A DNA stretch of 64,000 nucleotides from Melittangium boletus DSM 14713 (GCF_002305855.1 NZ_CP022163.1:124292-188291); one strand, 5' to 3'. Counted from the stretch's first letter, positions 17,841-27,519 are shown. The notes: generated from the sequence alone by a model not told the origin. A program made the numbers and translations.

Positions 17841-19553
17841 TTGAGCCAAGCCGTCACCGCCCTCCTCGCGCTGTTCCTCACCACGTGCGCCGCGCCGCGT
17901 ACGGCCCCTCCCGCCCCGGCCGTCGAGCCCCCTCCGGCGCCTCCGGTGGTCACCCCCGCGGCGCCCGCCCCCGCGCCCGAGTGGTTCGCCGAGGAGCTGC
18001 CCGCGCCGGACACCCGCAAGCGCCTGGACTTCCGGGGAGGCGAGCCGCGCGTGCCCATCGGGCTGATGCAGGGCCGCTCCGAGGTGCGCTTCGTGCCCCG
18101 GGGCCGGATGCGGCTGCGCTTCGGCGGAGAGGCCGACAAGGTCCTCGAGGCCCCCTCGGGCTCGCTCTGGACGGTGCGGGTGACGGAAGGCTCGCCCGCG
18201 GAGCTGTCCTCGCGCGTGCAGCTCGCGGAGATTCCCTTCGTGGACAAGGCGGGCCTCGCGGACGCCCAGGCGCAATGGAAGGCCCGGGGGATCGCGGTGC
18301 GCGTGCACGTGCTGGGCGTGCTCTACGGCATCGCCGGCAAGGTCATCGACAACCGCCGCTACCTGCTGCTGCTCGACGAGGAGCTGACACCCCGCGACGC
18401 CCCCGCGCGCCAGGCGGCGCTCCTGAGCCAGTTCGGCGTGCGAACCACCCTCTTCGAGGAGGTGCGCACCCCCTCCCACGCCATCCTCGAGGTGAAGGAT
18501 CAGGGCGGCGCCGTGGTGGGGCTCGCCCAGGACTCGGTGTCCGTGGAGACGCTGGACGACGCTGGCTTCGAGGTGCGCCAGGTGGAGCACGACGTCGGCT
18601 ACGACAACCACGGCTTCGAGGACCGCTCCTTCCGGGGCACGCTCCAGCTCGTGGTGGACCGGCATGGCACGCTCGCGGTGGTCAACGGGGTGCGGCTGGA
18701 GGATCTGCTCAAGGGGCTGGTGCCGTCGGAAATCTACGCCCGGGCGCACCCGGAGGCGCTCAAGGCGCAGGCGGTGACGGCGCGTGGAGAGGTGCTGGCG
18801 AAGGTGGGCATCAAGCACCTGGCGGACCCCTTCCTGCTGTGCTCCGAGCAGCACTGCGCGGTGTACCGGGGCCGCACGGGCGAGGCCGCCAGCACGACGG
18901 CGGCGGTGGAGGCCACCCGGGGCGAGGGCCTCTTCTCCCAGAACGGCCGGCTGGTCGACTCGGTGTACAGCGCGGTGTGCGGCGGCCACACCGAGGACAA
19001 TGATGTCGTCTGGGGGGGCCCGCCCAACCCCAACCTGCGGGGCCGGCCGGACGTGCTGGGCTCGCCCCAGGGGCTGCCCACGCCAGGCAACCTCGCCGAG
19101 TACCTGCGCGCGGAGCTGCCCACCATGTGCCGCCTGTCCAGCTTCGCGCAGCCAAGCAAGTACCGCTGGGAGAAGCGCTTCAGCGTGGAGCAGGTGAACG
19201 CCCTCACGGCGCACCTGAACGTGGGCCCCGTGCGGGCGCTGAGCCTGGGAGAGCGAGGCGTGTCGGGCCGGGCCCGGACGCTCACGGTGGCGGGCGAGCG
19301 CGGCGTCACCCAGGTGCGGGGCGAGCTGAACATCCGCCGCCTCTTCGGCATGCTCAACAGCGCCATGGCCCTGGTCGAGGAGGAGCAGGACGCCGAGGGG
19401 CACCTGAGCGGCTGGCGCTTCCGGGGCGGCGGCTGGGGCCACGGGGTGGGCATGTGCCAGACGGGCGCCATCGGCCGGGCCGAGGCCGGACAGCGCTACC
19501 AGGACATCCTTCGTTTCTACTTCAACGGAGCAGAAGTCGCCCCCATCTACTGA
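17841..19553 (+). CDS. SpoIID/LytB-domain lipoprotein
   Basis: The 570-residue product begins with a short lipoprotein signal (MSQAVTALLALFLTTC, acceptor cysteine 16) followed by a long Pro/Ala linker. The SpoIID domain lies from about residue 260 to the end. It includes the VNGVRLEDLLKGLVPSEIYA segment with the likely catalytic glutamate E297, the helix LKAQAVTARGEVLAK, the SVYSAVCGGHTEDN motif and the terminal GGGWGHGVGMCQTGAIGRA motif. In spore formers SpoIID is a peptidoglycan lytic transglycosylase, and LytB is an amidase enhancer. Here an envelope-located cell-wall role is inferred. The start is TTG with its own ribosome site. The TonB-family gene follows after 74 bases. Confidence 0.88.
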   Translation: MSQAVTALLALFLTTCAAPRTAPPAPAVEPPPAPPVVTPAAPAPAPEWFAEELPAPDTRKRLDFRGGEPRVPIGLMQGRSEVRFVPRGRMRLRFGGEADKVLEAPSGSLWTVRVTEGSPAELSSRVQLAEIPFVDKAGLADAQAQWKARGIAVRVHVLGVLYGIAGKVIDNRRYLLLLDEELTPRDAPARQAALLSQFGVRTTLFEEVRTPSHAILEVKDQGGAVVGLAQDSVSVETLDDAGFEVRQVEHDVGYDNHGFEDRSFRGTLQLVVDRHGTLAVVNGVRLEDLLKGLVPSEIYARAHPEALKAQAVTARGEVLAKVGIKHLADPFLLCSEQHCAVYRGRTGEAASTTAAVEATRGEGLFSQNGRLVDSVYSAVCGGHTEDNDVVWGGPPNPNLRGRPDVLGSPQGLPTPGNLAEYLRAELPTMCRLSSFAQPSKYRWEKRFSVEQVNALTAHLNVGPVRALSLGERGVSGRARTLTVAGERGVTQVRGELNIRRLFGMLNSAMALVEEEQDAEGHLSGWRFRGGGWGHGVGMCQTGAIGRAEAGQRYQDILRFYFNGAEVAPIY

Positions 19554-19627
19554 ACGCTCCGGCGTCTTCCCGATGACAGTTCGGGAGTACGGGGCGCGCC
19601 CAGGGGTTATCATCCACGCGCGTGCCG

Positions 19628-20866
19628 ATGGGTCCATCGCATCCAGAGCAGACATCCAGGCGCAGGAAGAGGTGGTCCGACCCCGCCCGCTACCTGCTCG
19701 CCCTGCTCATCGCGTTGCTGCTCCAGGCGGGCTTCGTGGGCCTGCTGGCGCTGATGGCGTACATCCAGTCCACCCTTCCGCCCGACCCCAAGCCCCCCAA
19801 GCCGCCGAGCGCCGTGGCCCTCCGGCCCCTGAGCGACCAGGAATGGGCGAAGAACCGGGGTCCGGTGCCCAATGCCCCCACCGCGTCGTCCACGCCCCCT
19901 CCCAAGAAGAAGGAGGAGAAGAAGCCGGAGAAGCGCCCGGATGGGCAGGTGGTGGACGTGGCCCCGGGCAACCAGAAACAGGCCCCGGACGCGAAGTACC
20001 TCGCCGAGCACGACAACAAGGTGGAGAAGGAGACGCGCGCGCGTGAGCAGACGCCCTTCTACAAGAACGCCATGCCCCAGACGACGGCGCAGCGCTCGCG
20101 CCAGGGCTCCGGGGTGAGCGAGGAGCAGGCCGCGCACCTGTCCGGCAACAACGGCCGGGGCGCGGATGACCGGCCCCTGGCCGAGGGTGGCAAGAAGTCC
20201 GCCTTCGAGCTGCCCGACGCACGGCGCAAGCAGGAGATCGCCCTCAAGCAGGACCCCCGCGCGCCAGGCCCGGGCATCGAGGTGGACAACCGCGACGAGA
20301 GCGACGAAGTGGTCGGCAACGGCAAGCGGCTGCGCATCCAGCGGGGCGGGGGCGACGGGGACGAAGGCTCCGAGGGCCGCGCGGGCAGTCCTGGCTTGGC
20401 GAAGCTGATGCCCTCGCAGGCGGTGATGGATCAGATCATCGGCGGGGCGCCCAATGATCATCTCAAGAACGTGGCGGAGGGGGACGGCACCTACCTCAAT
20501 ACCCGCGAGTGGAAGTTCGCCAGCTTCTTCAACCGGGTGAAGCAGAGCGTGGGCACGCAGTGGAACCCGAACACGGCGCTGATGCGGCGGGATCCCACGG
20601 GCAACATCTACGCGGGCCGGGATCGCTACACCATGGTGCAGGTCACCCTGGACGAGCACGGCAAGGTGGCGGACATCAGCATCGAGAAGAGCTCCGGCCT
20701 GGACTTCCTGGACCTGGAGGCCATCGAGTCCTTCAAGCGGGCGCAGCCCTTCCCCAACCCGCCAGCGGGCTTGTTGGAGGACGACTCCAAGGTGCGCTTC
20801 TCCTTTGGATTCTTCATGGACATGGGGGGCGGCCCCCGGATGAGGCTCTTCCGTCAGCCCAACTGA
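19628..20866 (+). CDS. TonB-family (energy-transducer-like) protein
   Basis: The ~412-residue protein has a basic N-terminus, one transmembrane helix (residues ~24-45, LLALLIALLLQAGFVGLLALMAYI) and a Pro-rich stretch (PPDPKPPKPPS). A long charged, probably disordered periplasmic region follows. The C-terminal domain (~residues 300-412) contains YTMVQVTLDEHGKVADISIEKSSGLDFLD and FKRAQPFPNPP, the hallmarks of TonB C-terminal folds. It would span the periplasm and contact an outer-membrane partner. No ExbB/ExbD genes are nearby. ATG 19628 is used; an in-frame GTG at 19622 is an alternative, and neither has a strong ribosome site. Confidence 0.82.
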   Translation: MGPSHPEQTSRRRKRWSDPARYLLALLIALLLQAGFVGLLALMAYIQSTLPPDPKPPKPPSAVALRPLSDQEWAKNRGPVPNAPTASSTPPPKKKEEKKPEKRPDGQVVDVAPGNQKQAPDAKYLAEHDNKVEKETRAREQTPFYKNAMPQTTAQRSRQGSGVSEEQAAHLSGNNGRGADDRPLAEGGKKSAFELPDARRKQEIALKQDPRAPGPGIEVDNRDESDEVVGNGKRLRIQRGGGDGDEGSEGRAGSPGLAKLMPSQAVMDQIIGGAPNDHLKNVAEGDGTYLNTREWKFASFFNRVKQSVGTQWNPNTALMRRDPTGNIYAGRDRYTMVQVTLDEHGKVADISIEKSSGLDFLDLEAIESFKRAQPFPNPPAGLLEDDSKVRFSFGFFMDMGGGPRMRLFRQPN

Positions 20867-20907
20867 ACCCCTCGCACCCGGCGCGTGCCGGCACTAGGGT
20901 GCGCCGC

Positions 20908-21795
20908 GTGGAAGCCTCCCTGATCGCGCGCAACCGGAAGGTGCGCACCACTCTCGCCGCCATCCTCGTGGCCAACTGGGCCGTGGCCGTGCTCAAGCTC
21001 CTCCTCGGCTTGCTGAGTGACTCGGCCGCGGTGACGGCGGACGGGGTGCACTCCTTCATCGATGGAGGCTCCAACGTGCTGGCCCTGGTGGCCATGTCGG
21101 TGGCCGCCCGCCCCGCGGACGAGGACCACCCCTACGGTCACGGTAAGTTCGAGGCCCTGGCCTCGCTGGGCATTGGTGCGTTGATCGGCATCTCCATGCT
21201 GGAACTGGGGCGCATGGCGCTCGATTCGCTGGTGCACGATCGCCATCCCACGGTGACGCCGCTCATGGTGGGGGTGATGATCGGGACGCTGGTCATCAAC
21301 CTCTTCGTCACCTCCATCGAGCACCACAGGGGCAAGAAGCTCCAGAGCGCGCTGTTGCTCGCGGACGCGCGGCACACGCTGTCGGACGTGGGCGTCACGC
21401 TGGCGGTGCTCGCCTCGCTGGCCCTGGTGGCACTGGGCTACCCGAAGGCGGATGGGTGGGTGACGCTCGCGGTGATGGCCATCGTGGCCCGCGTGGGGTG
21501 GGACATCGTCAAGCAGGCGGTGGGCATCCTCTCGGACACGGCGCGGCTGGATACCCAGAAGGTGGCCGCCCTGACGCTCCAGGTGCCGGGCGTGCGCTCG
21601 TGCCGCGACGTGCGCAGCCGGGGCATGGAGGGCACGGTGTACGTGGACCTGAAGATCGAGGTGGAGCCGCAGATGTCCACCGCGCGGGCGCATGACCTGG
21701 CCGACGCGGTGGAGGCGAAGCTCCAGGCGGCGTTCCCCGAGGTCGTGGATGTGGTGGTGCACGTCGAGCCGGCGCGCGCCCTCCCCTCCGCCTGA
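20908..21795 (+). CDS. Cation diffusion facilitator family transporter
   Basis: The ~295-residue inner-membrane protein has six predicted helices. It carries the CDF metal-site motifs: HSFIDGGSN in TM2 (H-x3-D) and DARHTLSD in TM5 (H-x3-D). A cytoplasmic C-terminal alpha/beta domain follows (VRSCRDVRSRGMEGTVYVDLKIEV). The family exports Zn2+, Fe2+, Mn2+ or similar ions by proton exchange. HPYGHGKFE after TM3 is a family signature. The start is GTG; GTG 20908 is chosen, and another GTG 9 bases upstream is possible. It converges on the binding-protein gene with only 12 bases between stops. Confidence 0.9.
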   Translation: MEASLIARNRKVRTTLAAILVANWAVAVLKLLLGLLSDSAAVTADGVHSFIDGGSNVLALVAMSVAARPADEDHPYGHGKFEALASLGIGALIGISMLELGRMALDSLVHDRHPTVTPLMVGVMIGTLVINLFVTSIEHHRGKKLQSALLLADARHTLSDVGVTLAVLASLALVALGYPKADGWVTLAVMAIVARVGWDIVKQAVGILSDTARLDTQKVAALTLQVPGVRSCRDVRSRGMEGTVYVDLKIEVEPQMSTARAHDLADAVEAKLQAAFPEVVDVVVHVEPARALPSA

Positions 21796-21807
21796 ACCCT
21801 CGCCCCG

Positions 21808-22989
21808 CTACGGCTGGATGGTGGTGACGAACCCGGCCTTGCCGTCGTGGACCTTGAGGACCACGGCGGGCTTCACGGCATCGCGGTTCGCGTCCAGGGA
21901 GATGGGCCCCGCGACGCCGGGAAAGTTCCGGGTCTTCGCGATGGCGTCCCGCAGGGACGGTCCACTCCAATCCGGAGCCCGCTCGAGCGCGGCGGCCGCC
22001 ACCTTCGCCGCCTCGTAGGCGAGCACCGAGGACGTGTCCGGCATGATTCCATAGAGCTTCCGATAGGCCGCGACGAACTCGCGCATCCGCGCATCCGGGC
22101 TGTCCAGGGCGTAGGGGCTGGTGAAGTAGCTGCCCTCCAGGGCGGTACCGGCCAACTCGAACAGCGTCTCCGCGTCCCACCCGTCACTGCCCAGCAAGGG
22201 GACCGTCAAACCCAGCTCGCGCGCCTGCCGGGCGATGATGCCCACGTCGCTGTAATACCCCGGGATGTAGACGGCCTGGGGCCGCGTCTGTTTGATGGCG
22301 GTGAGCTGCGCACGGAAATCCGTATCGCCCTGCGAATAGCTCTCCGTGGCGACGATCCGTCCTCCCAGGCGCGTGAAGTCGCGCGTGAACACCTCCCCGA
22401 GCCCCAGGGAGTAGTCGCTCTTGTTGTCCTGGAGGATGGCCACCCGCTCCAGCTTCAGGTCCTCGCGGGCGAACTTCGCCATCACGAATCCCTGGAAGGG
22501 ATCGATGAAACAGATGCGGAAGATGTAGTCGCCCTTTTGGGTCACCGCGGGGTGGGTGGCGGCATGACTGATCATGGGCACACCGGCCGCCTGGGCCTTT
22601 TCCGCCATGGCCATGGAATTGGACGAGGACACCTCGCCGAGGATGAGCACCACCTTGTCCCGGGTGATGAGCCGGGTGGCCGCCTGGGCCGCGTCCTCGG
22701 GCCTCCCCTGGCTGTCATAGACGCGTACCACGAGCTTCTTGCCCTTCACGCCCCCCGCGGCGTTGATTTCCTGGAGGGCCATGTCGAATCCATTGCGGCT
22801 GGAGATGCCAAAGGCCGCCTGGGCGCCGGTGAGGCTGCCCACCTCTCCGAGCAACACCTCCCGCACCTCGGGAGGCGTGTTCTCGACGTCGAGGGCCCGC
22901 TCCGGACTGGCCACGGGAGGGGTCTTCTTCTCACAGGCGGCCATGCACGATGCGAGGACGGCGAGCAGCACGGGGGACCAACGACGCAT
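21808..22989 (-). CDS. Branched-chain amino-acid-type ABC substrate-binding lipoprotein
   Basis: The 393-residue protein has a lipoprotein signal (RRWSPVLLAVLASCMAAC, cysteine 19). A type I periplasmic binding fold of the LivJ/LivK family follows: LLGEVGSLTGAQAAFG near residues 40-55, GFDMALQEINAAGGVKGKKL, SNSMAMAEKAQAAGVPMIS and PLLGSDGWD. Ligands of this family are amino acids, amides or small organic anions. No permease or ATPase genes are adjacent, so it is an orphan receptor. AGGAGG sits 8 bases before ATG 22989, fixing the start. It diverges from the oxidoreductase at 23120. Confidence 0.92.
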   Translation of the reverse strand: MRRWSPVLLAVLASCMAACEKKTPPVASPERALDVENTPPEVREVLLGEVGSLTGAQAAFGISSRNGFDMALQEINAAGGVKGKKLVVRVYDSQGRPEDAAQAATRLITRDKVVLILGEVSSSNSMAMAEKAQAAGVPMISHAATHPAVTQKGDYIFRICFIDPFQGFVMAKFAREDLKLERVAILQDNKSDYSLGLGEVFTRDFTRLGGRIVATESYSQGDTDFRAQLTAIKQTRPQAVYIPGYYSDVGIIARQARELGLTVPLLGSDGWDAETLFELAGTALEGSYFTSPYALDSPDARMREFVAAYRKLYGIMPDTSSVLAYEAAKVAAAALERAPDWSGPSLRDAIAKTRNFPGVAGPISLDANRDAVKPAVVLKVHDGKAGFVTTIQP

Positions 22990-23119
22990 CGAATTCGCCT
23001 CCTGGACCCGGAGCACGCGGCCAGGAGGCCATGCTCCACGCTTCCAGCGGATGCGCCAAGCGCGAATCTCCGTCCCCGTTTATTCACTGGCTTCCCACTC
23101 GACCGAAAGGCGAAGGACC

Positions 23120-24208
23120 ATGGCGAAGACAGGACGAATCGGTGTTGGCATCATCGGCGCGAGCCCGGATCGCGGATGGGCGGCGTCCGCGCACATCCCC
23201 GCGCTGCGCGCCCTACCCACCTACGAACTCCGAGCGTTGAGCACCAGCCGGCGGGAGTCCGCGGAGGCCGCCTCGCGCCAGTTCGGCGTCCCCCTGGCGT
23301 TCGACAACGCCGCCGAGCTCGTGGCGCGGCCGGAGGTCGACCTGGTCGTCGTCTCCGTCAAGGTCCCCACGCATCGCGAGCTGGTGACGGCGGCGCTCCA
23401 CGCGGGCAAGGACGTCTATTGCGAGTGGCCGCTCGGAAATGGGCTCGCCGAAGCCGAGGAGCTGGCGGCGCTCGCGCGTGCGCGCGGCGTCCGGGCGATC
23501 GTGGGTCTCCAGGCCCGTGCCGCCCCGGCCGTGCGGTATGTCCGCGACCTCATCGCCAGCGGCTTCGTGGGCGAGGTGTTGTCCACGAGCCTCGTGGCGA
23601 CGGGAGGCGCATGGGGAGACACCATCGACGGCTTCAACACCTACCTGCTCGACGAGCGCAACGGCGCCACGCTTCTCACCATTCCCTTCGGACACACGGT
23701 CGACGCGCTCTGCTGGAGCCTGGGTGAGTTCCAGGAAGTGAGCGCGACGCTGGCCACCCGCCGCTCGGTGGTGCGGCTGGCGGGAACGAACGAGACACGC
23801 CCCCAGACCGCGCCGGATCAGGTCGCCGTGTCCGGGGTGCTCACCAGCGGGGCGGTCGCCTCCATCCATTACCGGGGCGGCGTGTCGCGCGGCACGAACC
23901 TGCTGTGGGAAATCAATGGCACCGAGGGAGACCTCGTCCTCACCGGAGGCAGTGGCCATCTCCAGATGGCAGCGCCCACGCTCTCGGGAGGAAACGGGAA
24001 GGAGAAGTTCGGTCCGCTCACCCTCCCCGAGCGTTACGTCGCGGCCCCCGGGGCTCCCGAGGGAAGCGCCTTCAACGTGGCCCAGGCCTACGCCCAGTTC
24101 GCCGAGGACCCGACCTCCGTCCCGAGCTTCGACGACGCCGTGGTGCGCCACCGGATGATCGAGGCCATTCGCGAAGCGGCTCGCACGGGCCAGCGCCAGC
24201 GGCTCTGA
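23120..24208 (+). CDS. Gfo/Idh/MocA family oxidoreductase
   Basis: The 362-residue protein has an N-terminal Rossmann domain (GVGIIGASPDRGWA, residues 8-21) and the family motif in VYCEWPLGNG (~98-107), which replaces the usual EKP with EWP. A C-terminal beta-sheet domain follows, with the GATLLTIPFGHTVDAL segment. These enzymes are mostly NAD(P)-dependent sugar dehydrogenases. The EWP variant is seen in fungal-like galactose/xylose dehydrogenase relatives, so the substrate is open. ATG 23120 has a weak purine-rich site (CGAAGGA) a few bases upstream. Confidence 0.88.
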   Translation: MAKTGRIGVGIIGASPDRGWAASAHIPALRALPTYELRALSTSRRESAEAASRQFGVPLAFDNAAELVARPEVDLVVVSVKVPTHRELVTAALHAGKDVYCEWPLGNGLAEAEELAALARARGVRAIVGLQARAAPAVRYVRDLIASGFVGEVLSTSLVATGGAWGDTIDGFNTYLLDERNGATLLTIPFGHTVDALCWSLGEFQEVSATLATRRSVVRLAGTNETRPQTAPDQVAVSGVLTSGAVASIHYRGGVSRGTNLLWEINGTEGDLVLTGGSGHLQMAAPTLSGGNGKEKFGPLTLPERYVAAPGAPEGSAFNVAQAYAQFAEDPTSVPSFDDAVVRHRMIEAIREAARTGQRQRL

Positions 24209-24231
24209 CGCCCGCCTCGTGCCGGACAACA

Positions 24232-24260
24232 GGCCGCGCGGACAGTGGTTCCGCGCGGCC
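24232..24260. terminator. Hairpin between convergent genes
   Basis: GGCCGCGCGGA at 24232-24242 pairs perfectly with TCCGCGCGGCC at 24250-24260 around a 7-base loop. It lies between the oxidoreductase stop at 24208 and the leuS stop at 24293. There is no T tract on either side. Confidence 0.65.
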
Positions 24261-24292
24261 CGCCCTCCCTGGGACGGCTACCACACTCGAGG

Positions 24293-26782
24293 TCAGGCCA
24301 CGACCAGGTTGATGATGCGGCCCGGGATATAGACGAACTTCTTCTCCGTCTTTCCCTGGGTATGGCTGAGCACGGCCGGATCGTTCGCGATGGCCGCGCG
24401 CACGTCCGCTTCCGTGGCATCCCGGCGCAGCTTCACGCGGCTGCGCAGCTTGCCATTGACCTGCACGCCCATCTCGACTTCATCGTCCACCGTGAGGGCG
24501 GGATCGAACGTCGGCCAGGGCTCGTGGGCCAGGCTCTTCTCCCCCCCCAGCCGCTCCCACAACTCCTCGGCCAGGTGCGGCGCGAAGGGCGCGAGCAGCA
24601 GTGTGAACGTCCGCGCCGCGTCCAGGGGCACGTGGGGGACTTCCGCCAAACGGTTGGAGAGGATCATCAGGGCGCTCACCGCCGTGTTGAAGCGAAGCGC
24701 CTCGATGTCCTCGCCCACCTTCTTCACCGTCTTGTGGAGCAGGCGCAGCGTCTCGTCATCGAGCGGCCCGCTTCCCTTCCCCCCCGCATGCTCTTTCGCG
24801 AGGGCCAGGGTGCTCCAAGCGCGATCGAGGAAGCGCCGCACGCCGATGACGCCCCGGGTCTGCCAGGGCTTCACCGCCTCGAGCGGACCCATGAACATCT
24901 CATAGACGCGCAAGGCATCCGCGCCGTGCTCCGAGACGACGTCGTCCGGATTGACCACGTTGCCACGGGACTTGGCCATCTTCCCGCCGTCCTCCCCGAG
25001 GATCATCCCCTGGTGGACGAGCTTCTGGAACGGCTCGGGGTGGGACACCACGCCGCAGTCGAAGAGCACCTTGTGCCAGAAGCGGGCATAGAGCAGGTGC
25101 AGCACCGCGTGCTCGGCGCCGCCCACGTACAGGTCCACCGGCATCCACGCGTCATAGGCTTGCTGGGAGAACGGGGCCTCGGTGTTCTTCGGATCGAGGA
25201 AGCGCAGGTAGTACCAGCAGGAGCCGGCCCACTGCGGCATGGTGTTGGTCTCCCGCGCGTACCACTGGCCGTCCTTCTGGAAGAAGCGCCAGTCCAGGGC
25301 GCGCGAGAGCGGACCCGCGGGATCGTCCGACGGACGGAAGTCCTCCAGGTCCGGCAAGCGCAGGGGCAGGTCCTTCTCGTCCACGGCGATGGGCCGATCG
25401 AAGCGCACCGTGTGCGGATCCTTGCGCGGATCCGTGCTCCCGGGCGCCAGGTCCACCGGGAAGTAGATGGGGATGGGCTCGCCCCAGTAGCGCTGACGGG
25501 AGAACACCCAATCACGCAGGCGGTACTGCACCCGGCGCTCGCCCAGGGCATCGCGCTCCAGGCGCGAGAGCATGGCGGCCTTGGCGTCCGCCGTGCTCTT
25601 GCCATCGAGGAACTCCGAGCGGACCGCGATGCCCTCCTGGGTAAAGGCCTCGGTCCACGTGGAGGTGTCGTGCAGCTGGCCATCCGGGGACACCACCTCC
25701 ACCACGGGCAGGCCGAAGGTCCGGGCGAACTCGAAGTCGCGCTGGTCATGCGCCGGCACGCTCATGATGGCGCCCGTTCCGTAGGAGCCGAGCACGAAGT
25801 CCGCCACCCAGATGGGGATTGTCTTCCCCGTCAACGGATGGAGCGCGTGGGCGCCGGTGAACTCGCCCGTCTTCGTGCGCGCGAGTCCGGTGCGGTCCAG
25901 GTCGCTCTTGCTCACCACCGAGTCGCGGTAGGCGAGCACCTTCGCGCGCTGCGCCGGGGTGGTGATGGCCTCGAGCAGCGGGTGCTCGGGGGCGATGACC
26001 ATGTACGTCGCACCGAACAGCGTGTCCGGCCGCGTGGTGAAGATGCGCAGCTTCTCGTCGCGGCCCTCGAGGGCGAAGTCCACCTCGGCGCCCTCGCTGC
26101 GGCCAATCCAGTGGACCTGCTTCTCCTTCGTCTCGGGCCAGTCCAGACCCTCGAGTCCCTTCACCAGCGGGTCCGCGTAGGCGGTGATCTTCAGCGTCCA
26201 CTGGCGCAGCGGCAGGCGCACCACCGGGTGGCTCCCGCGCTCGCTCTTGCCGTCGATGACCTCCTCGTTGGCGAGCACGGTGCCGAGCGCCGGGCACCAG
26301 TTCACCGGCAGCTCGGCCTGATAGGCGAGTCCGCGCTCGAACAGCTTGAGGAAGATCCACTGCGTCCAGCGGACATAGGCCTCGTCCGTGGTGGAGAGTT
26401 CCCGGGACCAGTCGTAGGAGAAGCCGAGCGACTTGAGTTGCCGCTTGAAGGTGGCGATGTTCTTCGCGGTGGTCTGCGCCGGGTGCGTGCCCGTGGCGAT
26501 GGCGTGCTGTTCGGCGGGAAGACCGAAGGCGTCCCAGCCCATGGGGTGAAGCACGTCCACGCCGCGCATGCGCAAGTAGCGGCAGGTGATGTCCGTGGCG
26601 GTGTACCCCTCGGGGTGGCCCACGTGGAGCCCCGAGCCGGAGGGATAGGGGAACATATCGAGCACGTACGCCTTGGGGCGGCCGGGATGCCGCCGTGCTT
26701 CGAACGTCCGCTCTCTTTCCCAGTGGGCCTGCCACTTGGGCTCGAGCGTCGCGGGATCATACGGGGGAGGCTTGGTGGACAT
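24293..26782 (-). CDS. leuS: Leucyl-tRNA synthetase
   Basis: The 829-residue class I synthetase charges tRNA-Leu with leucine. The ATP-site HIGH motif appears as HVGH at residues 53-56, and KMSKS as KMAKS at 601-605. The CP1 editing domain carries the threonine-rich TTRPDTLFGATYM and the GTGAIMSVPAHDQRD stretch with its conserved aspartate. A zinc-type loop and the leucine-specific insertion (QYRLRDWVFSRQRYWGEPIPI) follow. The length is slightly short of E. coli LeuS (860), consistent with many bacterial forms. It is the last gene on its strand before the convergent oxidoreductase. It starts 59 bases after the SUKH-like gene, which probably does not regulate it. Confidence 0.97.
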   Translation of the reverse strand: MSTKPPPYDPATLEPKWQAHWERERTFEARRHPGRPKAYVLDMFPYPSGSGLHVGHPEGYTATDITCRYLRMRGVDVLHPMGWDAFGLPAEQHAIATGTHPAQTTAKNIATFKRQLKSLGFSYDWSRELSTTDEAYVRWTQWIFLKLFERGLAYQAELPVNWCPALGTVLANEEVIDGKSERGSHPVVRLPLRQWTLKITAYADPLVKGLEGLDWPETKEKQVHWIGRSEGAEVDFALEGRDEKLRIFTTRPDTLFGATYMVIAPEHPLLEAITTPAQRAKVLAYRDSVVSKSDLDRTGLARTKTGEFTGAHALHPLTGKTIPIWVADFVLGSYGTGAIMSVPAHDQRDFEFARTFGLPVVEVVSPDGQLHDTSTWTEAFTQEGIAVRSEFLDGKSTADAKAAMLSRLERDALGERRVQYRLRDWVFSRQRYWGEPIPIYFPVDLAPGSTDPRKDPHTVRFDRPIAVDEKDLPLRLPDLEDFRPSDDPAGPLSRALDWRFFQKDGQWYARETNTMPQWAGSCWYYLRFLDPKNTEAPFSQQAYDAWMPVDLYVGGAEHAVLHLLYARFWHKVLFDCGVVSHPEPFQKLVHQGMILGEDGGKMAKSRGNVVNPDDVVSEHGADALRVYEMFMGPLEAVKPWQTRGVIGVRRFLDRAWSTLALAKEHAGGKGSGPLDDETLRLLHKTVKKVGEDIEALRFNTAVSALMILSNRLAEVPHVPLDAARTFTLLLAPFAPHLAEELWERLGGEKSLAHEPWPTFDPALTVDDEVEMGVQVNGKLRSRVKLRRDATEADVRAAIANDPAVLSHTQGKTEKKFVYIPGRIINLVVA

Positions 26783-26841
26783 GGGGCCGTTCTAGCACGC
26801 GAAACGGCCCTCCCCCCGGGGACATGGGCATCCGGCCCAGC

Positions 26842-27519
26842 TCACCTGCTCGCGGCCCGGAGCTTCGCCACCCACTCCCGGAGATATTCGCGCGTCTCCT
26901 GGGTCTGGATTCCACCGGGCAAGAACATGATGGAATCAAAGCGTCCATCCACCAGCATGCCCACCAGCTTTCGGTCCTCGGCGATGAGTTCCGGTACTCC
27001 GCGGGGAAAGGAGGGACGAGCATCTGGGTCGTCCCGGAACCCGGGCGTTTCGTGGATGAGCGTCAGGTAGCGGGCGTAGGCGTCAAGGAAGCGATCCACA
27101 TTCGAGGCGATAGGCAGCGCGTAGATGTCCTCGTAGGGGTCCACCTCGACAACAGGTTGGAAGCCCCGCGCGTCCGCCAGGCCAGGAACCGTGGCGTAGC
27201 GGTAGGCCAATGCCTCCTGTCCCCCAAAGACAAGAAAGGACCGGAACGGCTCGGGCCAATAGGGTTGAACCTCCTCATTTGCCTTGAGGATGCCATTCAA
27301 CTGCGCGTCACAGGCGTTGATGTAGAGATCGAGGTGAAGACGAAGTCCACCCAGGCGGGAGTAGAAAGCGGCCAGCATCGGGTCGAAGGGTCGACCCAGG
27401 AGCAATGCGCCCGCGGCAGGCGCACCGTCCCAGGGATTTCGCGATGTGGCGCGAACGGGATACTTCTCGCAAGCCGCGAGCAATCGATCGAGCCCAAGCA
27501 ATTGAATGTCATTTCTCAT
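26842..27519 (-). CDS. SUKH/SMI1-KNR4-like protein, probable immunity partner
   Basis: This 225-residue soluble protein has the pattern of the SUKH superfamily. There is a helix ending PFDPMLAAFYSRLGGL (residues ~45-60), a strand/turn NEEVQPYWPEPFRSFLVFGGQEALAYRYATV, and VVEVDPYEDIYALPIASNVDRFLDAYARYL near 125-155. SUKH proteins are the commonest immunity proteins of nuclease-type polymorphic toxins. It lies 14 bases downstream of a lipoprotein with an HNH-like C-terminus, so a role in neutralising that protein is inferred. Codon use is less GC-rich than in leuS next door. The family call rests on pattern recognition, not an alignment. Confidence 0.7.
   Translation of the reverse strand: MRNDIQLLGLDRLLAACEKYPVRATSRNPWDGAPAAGALLLGRPFDPMLAAFYSRLGGLRLHLDLYINACDAQLNGILKANEEVQPYWPEPFRSFLVFGGQEALAYRYATVPGLADARGFQPVVEVDPYEDIYALPIASNVDRFLDAYARYLTLIHETPGFRDDPDARPSFPRGVPELIAEDRKLVGMLVDGRFDSIMFLPGGIQTQETREYLREWVAKLRAASR

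Noticed and set aside
24245..27070. A long plus-strand frame opposite leuS
   Set aside because: It has the composition of antisense to a GC-rich gene, and leuS motifs are complete on the minus strand.
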